A stretch of DNA of 64,000 nt from Holothuria scabra (GCA_037179385.1 CM074190.1:6524284-6588283), one strand, 5' to 3'. Shown: positions 25,361 through 38,732, counted from the first letter of the stretch. Made by a program: numbers and translations. The notes: generated by a model not told the origin, from the sequence alone.

Positions 25361-25660
25361 TATGAACCATAGCATACACCAACACTAAAATGCACGACCC
25401 TACATGTTTTGCAAAAGTCTTGTCTGTGCCAGTCCATAGGTTTTCCCTTTCAGGAAACAAAAAAAGGTACGTTGAGGTAAGGTACTGTAACCTGAAAAAT
25501 GGTAAAAGCAATCTAAGGTAGAGTACATATTCAATGAAGACCCCACAGATAAGAACCAAGAAGTATTTAAGAGAGAGGATTTTTTTAAACATAAGGAAAG
25601 TGTACATTGGCAATTTATGAACTAATCAAATAGCAAAAAAACAGAATAAGTTCATAATAA

Positions 25661-25880
25661 GTTTGATTGACAGCTAATTCAAACAATGCAGAGTCGCAAA
25701 GCTATATTACACAGCATGAACAATACTGCGAATGTTTTGATCATATAAATTGAGTTTTGCTATACTCACCTTGAAGCAATAAACTGAGATTGTATCTGGA
25801 TGAATTTCAGACAATTGTGGGAGGGGCTTCAGTAAGAAGGTTAGGAGAATTGGTACCATTTGGGGTGAGTGAACTGGGCC
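25661..25880 (-). mobile_element. Family A miniature transposon, truncated copy 5
   Basis: Only part of the element is present, beginning at TTTGATTGACAGCTAATTCA and running to GGGCC before TTAA at 25881. The end carrying CTCTCACCCCAAACTAC is missing. Confidence 0.8.
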
Positions 25881-26680
25881 TTAAAGGTTATGGCATGTGT
25901 GGTTTAGATAGGGTTTAAAAGAAGGGTGTGAGGTCACAGCAGGATTTGGTATGCTAGAGGGATACTCATCCTGAGCATTTTGGTGAAATTTGCAATGAAA
26001 TCCCATGTGTGGTTCTCAAGATATGAACACGTCAAGTTTTCACATTTTCAACAAAAAGTGAACTTGAAGCAAGCACATATGACATCATATCCCCACTTTA
26101 AGGGGCAGTCTTTTGTTTTTCTTTAAACTTTACACTGAATTTTCTCCTCAACAATCCTATATTATTAAAATGTGATTGCATAAGTTGAATGAGCATTTTA
26201 CAAACTTTGCATCCTACCCAGGAAGGTCACATTCCAATTTACTCCAAGGTCAACACAACAGCCTGATAAAACAAAGGGAAACAAAGCATTCCTTGTCAAT
26301 GTGAGGAAGTGAAATAAGCTCTGCTGCCCTCAAACTCACTTTTGAACACAAATCTACTGGCTTCATTAAAAACTGATATCTCAAGAAATACATGTCCGAT
26401 TTGAATGGAACTTTCACCACACTGTGAAGATTTCGTTCCTCTTTCACATGTGAAAACTAAAATTTTGCTTAAACTTCCCCTTTAATGACTCAACTTGTTC
26501 CAGTTGTGAAATGTGAAACGGAGTGTGATTGACATTAACCAGATAACAGGATTTAATCTTTAGCAGAAAGCACTCCTGATTCTCTGGCAAAGAGCTTCTC
26601 AGTGAAACTAAACATTTACTATTAAACCAAGGTAGTTTTATCTCCAAAGGAAAGCTATGTCCTCAAAGAGCTATGGTCTC

Positions 26681-26940
26681 GTGTACCCCAAACAAGGTAA
26701 CAGCATGTTAACTCGGGCTCGAGTTATGGCGGGAACACAGGTTAACGCAGGATCGGTGTTTAAATTTCGATCCAACTCAAATCGCAGTGTTATGCAATGT
26801 TAAACACTGTGCTTGTTTTAATCAAGCAAGGTCACATGTGTATATAGTGCTCATAACAGGTATTTTGTAACATTTTACAGTATGATATGTGAAATATTTG
26901 ACCTTGTTAACTATGGTAGCACTACCATGAAAGGTAATAC
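26681..26940 (+). repeat. Single arm of family H
   Basis: GTACCCCAAACAAGGTAACA, GTGTTTAAATTTCGATCCAA, AATCAAGCAAGGTCACATGT and ACATTTTACAGTATGATATG match the left arm of 23571-24281 in the same order. There is no opposite arm, so this is a half element. Confidence 0.8.
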
Positions 26941-29900
26941 GGCATATGGATAAGGGTGATATTTGGACAGATAATGTTACTCTCCATCCAGTAACTTTTC
27001 CATATCTTTTTGATGACAAATGATGGGATTGGGATATCAGAAATCCTATTGTACCCGTGCAGGCGCATAGAAAGGATTGCGTCATGGGGAGGGTTTTGGT
27101 GTCGTGGGGGGGGGGCGTTGGGGGCACAATATGAGGGAAAAGTCAAAGGATAGAGAGAACAAATGCTATTTTTGGGGTGTCTTGTATTGCACGGTTGGGT
27201 CATGGGGATTCTAACCCCCAAAACCCTCCCTGCATGTGGCTATGCCACTGTACCAGAGTAGGAGATGGTTGGCACCAACTGATCAGTATCATTTGTCACA
27301 ACCAACAAGCGCTGCTGACTCTTCTTCAGAATTGGGCAGAATCTCTCCACTTGACTTCATATCTGACATCCAAATTTCCTATCCCAATTACCTTTCAGTA
27401 ATTCAGCAACTTAGACCTCCTAGCTGCAGTAGTCTAAGTCTGATTGCCATCCCCAAAATTGCATTCTTGTGTCATTTACAATTCACAAATTTGACAAAGC
27501 AAACCCCACAACAGGTAGGTTGCTTGTTACATAGAATCACAGTACATCTCTACTAATATTACAACTTGTTAATAAAAATGTGTCCTCAGATAATATATCG
27601 TATGACATTAGTTTTGAAACGGTATGTTTGCAATGCAAATTATGAAAAAAAAAAATACTAGGGCAATATGACACTGAATCATGAGAGGGTATACTGAAGG
27701 CAACCATAATAGCACTTTATAAAAAAGGCCACCACATACACAGTATAAAGCTTATTATAGCAGTTCCAAGTTTGACATGGAAAGCAGTGCTTTACTACTT
27801 CATAGACTACAATAAAAGGTAAAGTCATCTAGTTTTGAACTGGTCCACACAGAGGTGGTTCAGTCTGGCGTGCAAGAGTCTTTATCAGCTGGACAACCAC
27901 TTTTAGTGGCAAGTCTATGCCAAGCGGGAGTACAGCCGGGTACCCTGTGAAAAACCCAGGAAACATCGAGCAGGATTCGATCTCACAGAAATATGCAAGC
28001 AGCTCTGAAACATCCCACTCTGCTACCAACAACCTTATAAATTACACTGTGGAGCACAGTCTCTTATAGCCTCTCAAACAGCAAAAAGGGGCCAGTGTCC
28101 AACATTGGGTCACAATTTTGATATAAAGACTAATTCATGTCATCTTTCATTATTCATGTTTTCTGGTAGCTGTAAAACTGACATCTTAGGTTGAAGACGT
28201 ACTAATGTGACATATTAACACTTTCAGTGGCACACACTACTTAAAATGTAATTAAAAGGGACCAGCTGCATCCAGTCTATACAACTGGACATGTTTAATT
28301 CCCATCTTACTACTGTACCATCACTCATGATACATGTATTTTTGTAGGTACTAAGCTTGAACAGTGATGATTTCAACATGCATGTTTACCAAGCTAAGTA
28401 TCCTCTAAACTGACAATGAATAACCAGTGAGAAACAACTGCAAGTGCCAGATGCTGTTAGTCTGAATATTCACTTACAATAAACTAGTCTTATAACCAAG
28501 GTATTATGATATTTTATTATGTTTTTCCATTTTATATTCACAACTTACATAACACATTATGAGTCACTGAGTGATTATAACCCAGATGACATAAATCCAG
28601 CTGCCCAAGCTCACTAAAACAAAACTATGGTACTTTACTATCTTCACACATATAATGGCACATGGAGTGTTCACAAAACCTCATCATTTATTTACTGCCC
28701 TCTATTTTGTTGAGTTGCTTGTATTCATAAGGAGAACTGTCTGGAAAGGGCTATTAAGTGGACTCCCAATTGTCTCCCATCACTGTGTCCATGTGTGGAA
28801 GGGCCAAAAAAGAACAGCCTGTTCAGGTTTTCGAACTGTGAACTGTGTGCTTCCACAGTGCAAGGGAAAGTAGAATGCTGGTGCTAATTAGACTGAGGTG
28901 AACTCTAGTTAACAGGGTATGCACCATCATTCGACTGTTATCAGAGAGCTCAGCAGGGAAACTATGGGAGCTTTCAAAGACCATTTAAAGTGGATATGCA
29001 TGTTGCCTTCATAGATATTCTGTACATTCAAGTTCATTTGTATGGCTGATCTATAGGACTGGTTGCGGACAAAGTGACATTACTACTGGGAGGCGGTATG
29101 AAACTGCCTAGTTCCCAACTGGTGAGCAGAGAATAAAACAATTACATTACAAAAATAGAAATACAAACAAAAATATAAAATAATAATATGGCATAATTAA
29201 GTTTTACTTTTGTTGTTCTGGTGTAGACATAATTATTGTCTAATTACTTACTCTACCCTAGACTTAGAGAACCTCAAGTTTTCTATAATTCTGATTGACA
29301 CTTCCTGACCATGACATGATCTTTCAACTTCTTCAATCAATTGGTATGGGGGATGCAGAATTGGCCCCGCCCATTTGCTTAAAATAGCTCATTTAAATTT
29401 AACAAATGAAATGCGGGTAGTGGCATGTAACTGTGGGATAATTCCCCCAGTTTCCAAATGTCTAGTTGTTACACATGCACAGAATGTGTATTGTGTAAAC
29501 AAAATCAAAACCTCTCTCTCTGTAGTGATGTGTCCCAAGTTCCATGAATGACCACTGCACAAAAATGCAATGTACTCTCTTTGGAAGCATAGGATTTGGG
29601 CTCCTTCATAATTTATGGTGAAAAATAACCAATTATAACTATCACATTTGGAAGGAAAATTCATGTAACTGTGTCAGATGTGGGAAAATTAATTTCCTGT
29701 AATCTAGGGGTATATACTGCTGCAAAAATTTCTCAGACTGGTAAAAATGTTATGAAAAATCAAAAAGTTCCAAAAATTACCAACACATTAGCTTAATACA
29801 AAACAATTTTTCTTAAATCTCTCTTCCTAGTCCTATGCAACACTTTGCCCCAAAAGGTAGAAAATTCAGTTTGGGCTTTGGTTTGAAAAAGTTTTGGGAT

Positions 29901-30629
29901 GTTTTCATTTGTGAGACACAGTACTGGCAGACGGAAGGATGTACAGGCCCACAATTATGCCAGAAAATGGAAGTGATACTGCACATTTAATCTGGTATTT
30001 TTGTTTTATTATGTTTTTACCACACTGCAATTTGCTCATTATTTCTCTTAGAAACATTTTATTGCAAATGAAAGCTCAAAATAAGGACTGCTAATAGATT
30101 CTACCCAGAGGCCTAAAAATACCATGTCCACATGCCTGGCGGTATGAGGGGTTGCAATTTTACATTTCTGTGTGCTCCTCCCCAACCCATACAGATGCTT
30201 TGCAATAGATAGTGGACCATGCAGTCATAAACTTAACAATCAAAGAAAAAGTTATTTGGAGTTTTACAGCCCTGCTTCCAATCAACTGGTTCAATTCAAG
30301 CTAACCACCACTTTTTTCCAGAACTTTGTGGTTCACTGAAACAGGTTAATTTTGATGTTATTCTTTATTAAACTTTCTAAGTATCATCAACTAAAGTTCA
30401 AAACAGACAACAAACGATCTCAATGGAATTTTGGCTTTTTACAGCTTTTACATTCCGCAGGAGTCAAATGATGCCAAGGAGAATAAAGAATTGGAATCCA
30501 GTCCATCCATGAACATGAACCAATTGTTATAGAGCTTTTTCTTTCTTTTTTAATAATTGAGTCCACAATAAATTCAGTAATAGCCTACTCCAGCTTTGCC
30601 TAATTGTACCACTGAGTACCCAGACCTAC
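26941..30629. other. Intron sequence, only the SINE candidate recognised
   Basis: Includes overlapping frames near 26.8-27.5 kb on both strands created by C/T-rich sequence. Beyond 28036 I see no repeats, exons or RNA genes. The shorter stretches 24616-25079 and 25885-26680 also hold nothing firm. Confidence 0.45.
27836..28036 (-). mobile_element. tRNA-headed SINE candidate
   Basis: On the minus strand the element begins GGTTGTTGGTAGCAGAGTGG. TAGCAGAGTGGG fits the pol III A-box consensus TRGCNNAGYNGG, and GATCGAATCC about 40 bp later resembles the B box GGTTCGANTCC. It is followed by TTTCCTGGGTTTTTCACAGG and GTACCCGGCTGTACTCCC, then an unrelated tail. This layout is that of a tRNA-derived SINE. 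Only one copy is present in this window, so repeat status is not proven here. Confidence 0.5.
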
Positions 30630-31665
30630 TTCCATACCTCCCAAGTGACGCGCATTTGAACACTCAAACCCGCTGCCGGCCCTCTGCAAACCCCCCATGT
30701 GAAATTTCCGAGGTGTTCTTGGTTAGAGAATCACACAAATTGACAAATAATTGAGCTTACCAATAACTAAATTGTATCTTACACTTACAGCATATTCAAC
30801 TGCCCGCGCTGCTGTTCAATGCATAGGCCTAGTCTGTATGTTGCACAGGTCTAGTCCGTATGTACGGACCTGTTTGCTCTCGCAACATCGCTAATGGCTA
30901 ATCTTCCCAGCAGTAACAGAATATATTCCTGTCAATGCGTAAATAGTGTTAAAACCTCCTCTAACACTGCATTCAATAGAGAAAATGAATGCCCACTATG
31001 CAGGTTAGAGGCGGGGCTTGTCTAATAGTTTCCTATCAAATGAACATTCTTGAGAGTATTTTGTCGTTCTGACTGTGTGTTTTCATGGCTAGAACGCCAT
31101 GCCATATACGTGTACGAAGGTATACTGAAAATCACTTGCAGCATGTTTCGACCATCGGTGACATATCAAGTTGACTTTTGCAAACTGGACAGTACCAGTA
31201 ACGCACCAGAAATTGCTGCAACAATTAACAATTAAATATTTTTCAGGGCTATAGAACGCCATGCCATATACATGTACAAAGGTATACTGGAAAACACTTG
31301 CAGCATGTTACGACCGTCGGTGACATATCGAGTTGACTTTTGCAAACTGGACGGTACCGGTAACGCACCAGAAATTGCGGCAACAATTAACAGTTAAATA
31401 TTGTGATTAGGAGAGGTTTTAGTCATTTGTGAGTATAATGCAGTATAGGCCCTCATATTATTTTGGCATGATCTCTCAACACATTATTTTTCTAGCCTAG
31501 GTTACCACCAAAAAATCAGTACGGTAACATGGCAAAATTGTTGTTGCAAAAATGTACCACCATTTTGCGTGTAGACACTTCTAAAATTCAAAAATTTTCG
31601 GGGAAGGGGGATCCCCTCCCCTTGTACCCCTCCCACAGACCGGCAATCCACCAACGGACAGATCA
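30630..31665 (+). mobile_element. ~1-kb unclassified repeat (family K), copy 1
   Basis: The whole segment from CATACCTCCCAAGTGAC to CAATCCACCAACGGACA is similar to the reverse complement of 60863-61790. Landmarks are ATAGGCCTAG, CTGTTTGCTCTCGCAACATC, TATATTCCTGTCA, CTGCATTCAATAG, AAATGAACATTCTTGA, ACCACCATTTTGCGTGTAGA and TCCCCTCCCCTTGTACCCCT. Copy 1 carries an extra internal duplication (31087-31402). A 61-codon frame (31050-31235) partly resembles a frame at the matching place in copy 2. The class of the element is unknown. Confidence 0.75.
31087..31402 (+). repeat. Tandem duplication of a ~160-bp unit
   Basis: Unit 1 (31087-31238) and unit 2 (31247-31402) both contain AGAACGCCATGCCATATAC, GGTATACTG, GTGACATAT and GCACCAGAAATTGC, with few differences. 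The related copy at 61 kb has a single unit, so the duplication happened after the two copies separated. Confidence 0.9.
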
Positions 31666-31994
31666 GTTGAACCAGCATCTAGCCTCTTAGAACTTAGGAG
31701 CTATGTATGTCTCTAGTTCTTAGGATTAGGTTGCAATCAATTTCAAGGACTTGACTAATAGTCCTTTCACCCCAGAGAAAACTTTTTCATTTTACTGGTA
31801 CTAAACTTAGAGGCAGTCATTCCCACCACAAACTCCCCAAACTTCCTGGCTTGGGAATCATGGTGAAAGCAAAATTGAATGGAAAAGGATGTATTGTATA
31901 GGGTGGTACCCTCTAGTGTTCATGACCCTTGATGTAATACTGGTTTTTGCCAGATGGTTATTACAGATATTAATGGCATAATTAATTAGGTGAG

Positions 31995-32270
31995 GAGAGG
32001 CAACATAAACTACAATTTTTGTAGCAGTCTCAAACAATTCTCAATTTGCACAGCTCTTTGATCAATATCAAATTAAGAAAATGCAGAGTATTGATGTTAA
32101 TTTTTCAAAGCATGTAATATTGAGGCAATACACTAAGTATCAGAAAATTTAACACATTGGAAATTTCAGTTGTGTGGAACTGTACACACTTCAAATGTGG
32201 GACAAAATTAAACCCTCATTTTTCCCCACAAACAATTGTCAAATTGACAAGCCATTGCATCAAAATCACT
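31995..32270 (-). repeat. Diverged family-A relic
   Basis: ACTACAATTTTTGTAG, CTCAATTTGCACAGCTCTTT, GATCAATATCAAATTAAG and AATGCAGAGTATTGATG follow the inverted family-A order. The right half is barely recognisable. Confidence 0.45.
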
Positions 32271-33160
32271 TCATAGCAGCTTAGTGTAAACACTAGTCTG
32301 GAGTAACAAAAAACTGCCTTGAAAAATTGAACTCCAGTTCACATTGCTGAGGACTGGAATGATAAGGTTGTAACTTTTTTTTTATCATACCTCCCACCTG
32401 GAAAAAATAGGGGGGGGGGCAGCAGCATTGGTTCAGTAAATAAAAAGGGAAATCCCCAAAGAACTTCCTTTCAATCATCATCCTTCTGCTTTGTGGTTTG
32501 GTATAATTCTGAGGTATGGCATGTTCCTACTAGAAACGCAATTATTTCATTCTTGAAGCCACCTTACAAAACAGCTGGAGGTCCTTCCAAGGGGATAAAT
32601 AGTCACCCCAACTTTGCTCAGAAAAATTGGCAAATGTCTCTTTTCATTTGCCTTGAAAGAACAAATAAAATGTATAGTAAGGAGGCATCCTCCATAAGTT
32701 AAAATATTCAGTGGCACAAATGTAGTTATATGATTTCAATAAGGGCATTGGTGTCTAGATGTCATAGGAGAAATGAGTGCCTTCATCTTGAGCTTAGCTG
32801 GCTAATGCTGCCCTTCTGTTACTAACTAGCCCCCTGAGCAGTGGGGGCAAGGGGACATTCCCTACCACTACCACTTAGATAGTTTGCCTGCAGGTTTCAT
32901 CTCCCTTGCATATTCCAAACCCATACCAGTAAACCCACATTCTAAAGTGACAACATGTAGCACTTACTCCCTTCTCTCCAAATAAAAAAAAGGTTCCTGA
33001 TTTATGTAATCATGTTTTGCCGGTGGGGGGTTTGGTGGAAGAAATAATCTGCTAATAGGAGAGAGGTTGGGGGGAAGAAAAAATCTGCTAATGACCATGA
33101 TAAATGGTAAAGAGCTGGCAACTCCTGACCCCATTAGTTGTTCATTCTAAACCAAATTGA

Positions 33161-33391
33161 AAGGATAAAATGCAGTCACTCCAACTTGAAGTAGTATAGT
33201 ACACTGTCCTGTTTCATGATTAGCTATTGGGAGTCACGTGACAGATTTTTCTCTCCTAAAATGTGATATTTAATAGGAGTTGCTGTTTGGATATATGCAA
33301 TATTAGAGTGTTAAAATATAACAGATATGAGAAGAAAATTGTGTGATATAGCTGTTGCTTCAAAATAAGTTAAAAACAACTGTTTTGGCCT
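33161..33391 (+). mobile_element. Family B miniature transposon, copy 1
   Basis: It contains TGCAGTCACTCCAACTTGAA, GTCCTGTTTCATGATTAGCT and GCTGTTGCTTCAAAATAAGT and ends in CTGTTTTGGCCT before TTAA at 33392-33395. It lies about 130 bp downstream (in gene direction) of the exon b splice donor. Confidence 0.75.
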
Positions 33392-33524
33392 TTAAATAAT
33401 CTCTCCAACTAAAAGGGGCATGCTGGTGTTTCCATTTGGTTTGTGTTTAGAGGCATGCTGTTCACATGTATTGTTTGCAATACACTTTTGAGATAAAAAT
33501 ATAAAGTTGAAATGCATAACATAC

Positions 33525-33788
33525 CTGTCTTTAAGTCTCTTTGCAAATCCAAAATCTGTTAATTTGACATGACCGTCTCTATCCAACAAAATGTTCTCTG
33601 GTTTTAAATCTCTGTACACAATGTCCTCTTTATGGAGATAATCCAAAGCAGACACTATTTCTGCTGCATAAAACAAACTTTTTGAAACAGGGAATCGTCC
33701 TGCATGTCTTAAAAATGAAAACAGTTCTCCTCCACAAACGTATTCTAAAAGCATGTAGAGAAATGTGTCCGTATGACTGGTCCAAAGT
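33525..33788 (-). CDS. PRKX: PRKX-like kinase exon b: hinge, catalytic loop, DFG
   Basis: This 264-bp exon encodes 87 full codons. The acceptor is a long pyrimidine tract ending in CAG just above 33788; the donor is ACAG/GTATGT at 33525. In order it holds the hinge and D-helix region (FLYMLLEYVCGGELFSFL), GRFPVSKSLFYAAEIVSAL, the catalytic loop YRDLKPEN (catalytic Asp and metal-binding Asn), ILLDRDGHVKLTDFGFAK with the magnesium-binding DFG, and RLKD plus AG of an Arg codon. The first ATG in frame (MLLEY, 33754) is internal, not a start: coding similarity begins upstream of it at LLWTSHTDTF. Reading through the donor would add about 35 meaningless residues before a stop. Confidence 0.95.
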
Positions 33789-34030
33789 CTGAAAAAAAGG
33801 GGGAAAAATAACTATGTGATGGATGCATAAACACAGCAATTCAAGAATTGTAAAATAAAATCACAACAATTGTCATCAAACTTGCAAAGGACACCAAGCT
33901 GTGAAGCTGCTAGCTTCCTAGGAAATATAGGGATTCGGATGGGAAAACTCCCCTCCTGGTAAGTAACTGTACTGTCTTCCAAGGAAATGAATATGTTTCC
34001 ACCTGTGGGACACCCCACATTTTCTTTTAC

Positions 34031-34052
34031 CCCCTCCCCCCCCCCCCCCCCA
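34031..34052. repeat. C-homopolymer tract
   Basis: A long run of C. Similar G or C runs occur at about 952-962, 1610-1625, 5505-5518, 35560-35575, 37680-37696, 44798-44813 and 62088-62102. The exact lengths may be sequencing-sensitive. Confidence 0.9.
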
Positions 34053-35075
34053 ACACACATGCACACATCCTCTGAATTTCACCTTTGTAAAGCAGTAATG
34101 GGGATAGGAATTGTACAAAACAATTCACTTCAACCACTATATGAACAGTTCACGTTATACATTGAGGGAGGAGGTAGAGTAACTGGAAGAGCCTAATCTT
34201 TCTCACCCAAACTTTCCCAAAAGTAAACATTGCTTCTTAACACACCATCACTTTTTCCCTAAGGGGCTTAAAGGCTCAGTGTAAACAATTGACTTGCCAT
34301 CAGAAGTATATTGATTACTATCACAGTAACTCTTCTGGGAATCTTCCATCTTTTCAGAAAACAATAGGCCATTCACAGACAAGTGAGGATGAGGAACAAC
34401 TTAATACTGCCATTCCTTCTGAAAGAGACTGATATCATTGACCTGCATTGATATACAGAATCTGTTGCACAGATAAAGTAAGATCTACCTTGGAAGCTAT
34501 TATTTGCATTATCAATGGGCACTGCATGCAGTGTCAAAGACATGCTAAAAGCATGTGCTCCTGTCAGTGACAGAGACAACCCTATATTCTGATGAAAAAT
34601 TGCACCTGTCCTTTCAGAAACTCTTCATCAAAATAGTACACCTTCATAAATGCATGCAACTATATGCTATCATAATGCATTACAAACATCTATGGTGTTT
34701 AAATTAGGAGCAACTCCCAATTAATTTAATAATGCTATGTCTTCAAATAAATTGAGATGCCAGCACCTTTACAACAATATGACATAATTAAAGTCGTCAA
34801 CTTTGTTTTAATCATTATTCTTTGGTTTCTTCTGTCCTTCCAACAATGCATGGGCAGTGAATACACACTGACATGCTATAGAGCTAGTTTATTTGTCTAT
34901 TCCAAAACTTCGGGTTCAGACCCCCTGGTAGAGAACAAACTATAATGTAAGGCTTGAGAAGAACTAATGGAAACAGAAACGGTAGCTCAAAACACAACTG
35001 TCCATTCTTGCTTGCCCACACAGTGTAACTGTTCGAAAAAACTGTACTGTACACTCTGCACAAATACCTTCGTAG

Positions 35076-35358
35076 CATGGGCGTCCGCAGATATGGGCAA
35101 GGGGGGCATTTGTCCCCCCCCCCCCGGAAAATCAAAAATTTGAAAAAACGTGTAAAAATCAAAGCAACAACCCGAACAAAATGTGTTTTCCAAGATTCTA
35201 TGCGAAAAATAGGCTTTAGAAATGCCATTTCCGGCTATCTGGGAGGCATTTTGGGCTGAAATTTTCGCATGCTTTGTGGCAATTCATGGTGACTTGGAGG
35301 TTTTGCCACCCCCTAGAAATTTTGCCCCCCCCTGACTTTTTTTCTGCCAACCCCCATG
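35076..35358 (+). mobile_element. ~283-bp dispersed element, family J, copy 2
   Basis: CATGGGCGTCCGCAG at the left and CCCCCATG at the right. The body is the reverse complement of 25080-25360, with a C-tract expanded at about 35115. Overlapping frames on both strands are repeat artefacts. Confidence 0.85.
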
Positions 35359-36762
35359 CTTCATAGGACTGAAATTACTATTAAAACTACACGCAAGCTA
35401 TGCATTATTTCAATCACTTGTATAAGGACACTTACTGTCTATATTCCAGCAAAACTAATGAAACGTTCTGTCGGAGACAAAGGCGAACTAAAAGGTTTAC
35501 TGTCTTCAACTGGCATAAACCTGACATTGTCAATTATGCATGGAAACCACTCAGCTCTCCCCCCCCCCCCCCCCAGAACTTAAGCACATTTTATGTTAGA
35601 TTTATATAACATAATGGCTAATGTTGTGACTACTACAATGCCCCTGAAAGCCATTCCACCAGAAATGAATCCATAAAAAGTCTACAAAAAAGTAGCTAAA
35701 AAGAAGTGCTATACCCTGATAAACTAGCAGTGGGGTTGACATGCATCCAAGGGATAAGTAATCCAGCAGTAACAAGAATAGTGGAATAGCATTTTGGTAT
35801 CATTCATTTTAGTCAATAGCATTTAACAATGGCAAAAATGTCACATGTACACCATGATTCTATTCCATAACCCTTTGTAAAATATATGGGTCTAACTTAA
35901 TGAACACAAAATTGTCTTGATCAGGGATGTAGCTAGCCAAATTTGAGTGCTGGGTTATTGTCTGATCTGGGAAAACCACTTCACTCATGGTATCTGCCCC
36001 ATTTTTCAGCAATTCATTTTTCATTTTTTCCTCGTTTTCCTTTTTAGAGTGAATTTGGGGCTAGTTTTAGTAAGGTCTCAACAGGCATATTTGTAGTGGG
36101 TGGGGAGAGGTGTATTTGCCTGAAGTGCTTTTTGTCAAAGTATCCTTCCTTATATTTCAAAAAACATCACATTTTTAAAGGGATACAGTGTTAATACAAA
36201 AACATGTAGGCTGCCTATGATCAACATTTTAGAGAAGGTATGTAGAGTGCATTCCCACCAGGAACTAAATGTCGAAACTTCATTTTACTCTGTTGATTCA
36301 TAATGCATGTCACTATTGCTTGGTATTTTACTTGATACTAAACTTTTGAGCGGCTATTTTGGATATTTACTTAAACCAAATATAGCCATAGCACTATTGT
36401 TTTGTTTGTTTGTATCAATTTCCTTGGTTGCTTGCACAGTCTAGAGACATTATTTGAGGTTGACAAGGCAAAAGAAAATTCCTGCTTTGCTTGAGGCAGC
36501 CTGTTAATACAAAATATAGCAGGGTATAAAATTTGACACCTTTCTCCATTACAAACAACAGGGCAGTGAAATGAAAAGCTAATTTGTGAAGCTAGCACTA
36601 CCAATTTTTTTTTAATATACCACTGCTGTGAAAAACAGGCAGTCTGAGGTAAGTTGCTGTATAAACACCCCTTTGAGGCAATGAAAGAAAATGCCTTCTA
36701 CAATACTTTCAACGTTAGTTGCAAAAGTTCATCTGTAAAGCTCTATGACTTTCCTGTCTTTC

Positions 36763-36975
36763 CAGTGGCGCCACCAGATATTTCATTCATAGGGGACTCA
36801 GGCACAACAATTTTGCAGGGCCGAGGCATGGCTAGACTCCACTCATGGGTCTGAAAGTGCCACCAAGGGCGAAGTGGGCAAAGGTTATCAGGTGGGGTTT
36901 AGGAGCCTGCATAAGAATCCCTGGTAGGGTCAACAGGAAAAGCCCAGGTGGGGGTCCAGGGGGAAAATCCCCCGA
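36763..36975 (+). repeat. Possible hAT-like element end
   Basis: CAGTGGCGCCACCAGA at 36763 resembles the CAGTGGCG-type 5' terminus common in hAT elements. About 190 bp further on is the phrase GTCCAGGGGGAAAATCCCCC, a GC-rich motif often seen in invertebrate transposons. No matching right end was found. Confidence 0.35.
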
Positions 36976-38732
36976 AAGCTCCTGGGTTTTAAGGAGTTTG
37001 TGAGGTACTTAAGTGGCTATTTTATGGGTAACTTCGAGTAAGATCTTATTCATAACATATCTATTGAAACTACTACCAAGAGCAGATAGGGCTGACATTT
37101 TGAAGAAGGGGAGCTGAACTAAAGGGAAAGCAGTTGATGGGCAGTTACATGTCATTCTCTGAGGGAAAGATGTAGGCCTAATCTTGCCTGAATGGTTATC
37201 TAAGCTGTGCACCACCTTCAATTGGCATAATCAGAAGTGTGCAGAAAATTTTTAAAAATGTAACACTTCAGACAACGGGAAATGGCAAAACAAGACCTGG
37301 AGAGTACTTAAAACCCACAATAATCAGAACAGTCTCAGTGCATACTCCTTATTCCTTAATATGAGCTGCTCTGCTCTGCTCTGCTAAAACTGTAGTTTTG
37401 GGGTATAAATTGAATCCCTTTAAAATAGTAGATCACATCCCAGCTAACAGATCCAATTCTTTTGAAAAGTCTATTTTCCTGCACTCAGTTGGCATGTCCA
37501 TGGTATGTCATTTGCAGGAAGTTGCCAGTGCTACAAACTCCCTCATTTACAGCAACACATATTCCTGCAATGATTATTCACTATGGTTTAATGCAACACA
37601 ACTTGATCAGACTTCACCAGTTTAGGTTCATATACTGTAGGTAAACATGTTCACTCAAATGTCACTCCCAGTACAATGTGGGAGGGGGGGGGGGGGAAGA
37701 AGAGAGGAGGGGGAGACTACACAAATATGGCACCACCTTTCCTGTGGAGATCATCTATACAAGAAGGATACTATATCATTCACACAGGACATTCTGTAAC
37801 CCTGTGAAGTTAACAAATGGCAACGTCTGCTATTCTTTCCGAACTCTGAAGATGTACAGTAGAGATATTCCCTTTGAGGTGAAAACTCATTTCACATTGT
37901 ATGGCTACCAACACACATTCCTGTTTGCTTTTAGCTAGGTGCCAGCAACAGGTAAGCCTGGTTTTGTGAATTTGATTTACTCCCTTTGTGCACTTCAATA
38001 ACATACTCCCACCAGACTGACACAGGGAGCCATCCCTAATATGACCTTGTCATTGAGGTCAAAGGAATCAAGTTTACACAAAAAGATAGGCAACCCTGGA
38101 CACAGTGGATTCAATTTCAGTGATGGTACACTCACTGCCATGATCAAATTCCTTCTCTCCCTCTGGCACACTACATAAATCCAAGCACAGTTATGGTTTA
38201 CCATGCATGACAGCATGAATTAATCAGTACACCTTTACCTTGTGACTACTTGTACATATAGTTGAAGTCAAGATATGTAAAGGAAAACCACTTTTATTCG
38301 ACCTTTGAAATACACACTGTGGACTTGCATATCATTCTGCATGATGTCATGTAAAAAGAAAGCTGCGACTATTAGTATTACAGTAGCTCTTTCGAATAAT
38401 AAACTCTTAAAATTTATTCTTTACTTGTCTAAAACAACTGCTAAATACCACATAATTAAGACCATTCCTCTGTAAAAAGCTTTCATTTTTGAGTCCATAT
38501 TCAAGGTAAATCAAGGCATTACTCACTCTGCTTAAATTTCTCAGTTCAGTGAAAAAAGTGTTGTTATTCTCAAAAGTCTTTGGGTGCCTGGCTATATACT
38601 AATCCAAACAGGAATAAATGCATTTTCCCATTAACCTTTCTCAGTCAGACTTCTACAACGTTGAATGACTAAACATTTCACAATGGTACATGAATTCCAT
38701 AGAGCTTCACATGAGTTGATTTTAGATATTAA

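Larger units (their letters stand above)
33789..38732. other. Intron between exons a and b, lower part
   Basis: Contains family-J copy 2, a possible hAT end at 36763, a phrase CAGGGATGTAGCTAGCCAAA near 35924 that resembles a transposon terminus, and several C or G tracts. A stretch at 38430-38600 weakly resembles inverted family B. Otherwise nothing was recognised. Confidence 0.45.

Noticed and set aside
26098..26485. Possible further TTAA element with GGGGCAGT / ACTTCCCCT ends
   Set aside because: Only about 8 bp of inverted ends with a one-base offset and no second copy; too weak to call.
33392..33524. Continuation of the kinase frame beyond exon b
   Set aside because: It crosses a consensus donor, loses all kinase similarity, and exon c joins the donor in frame.
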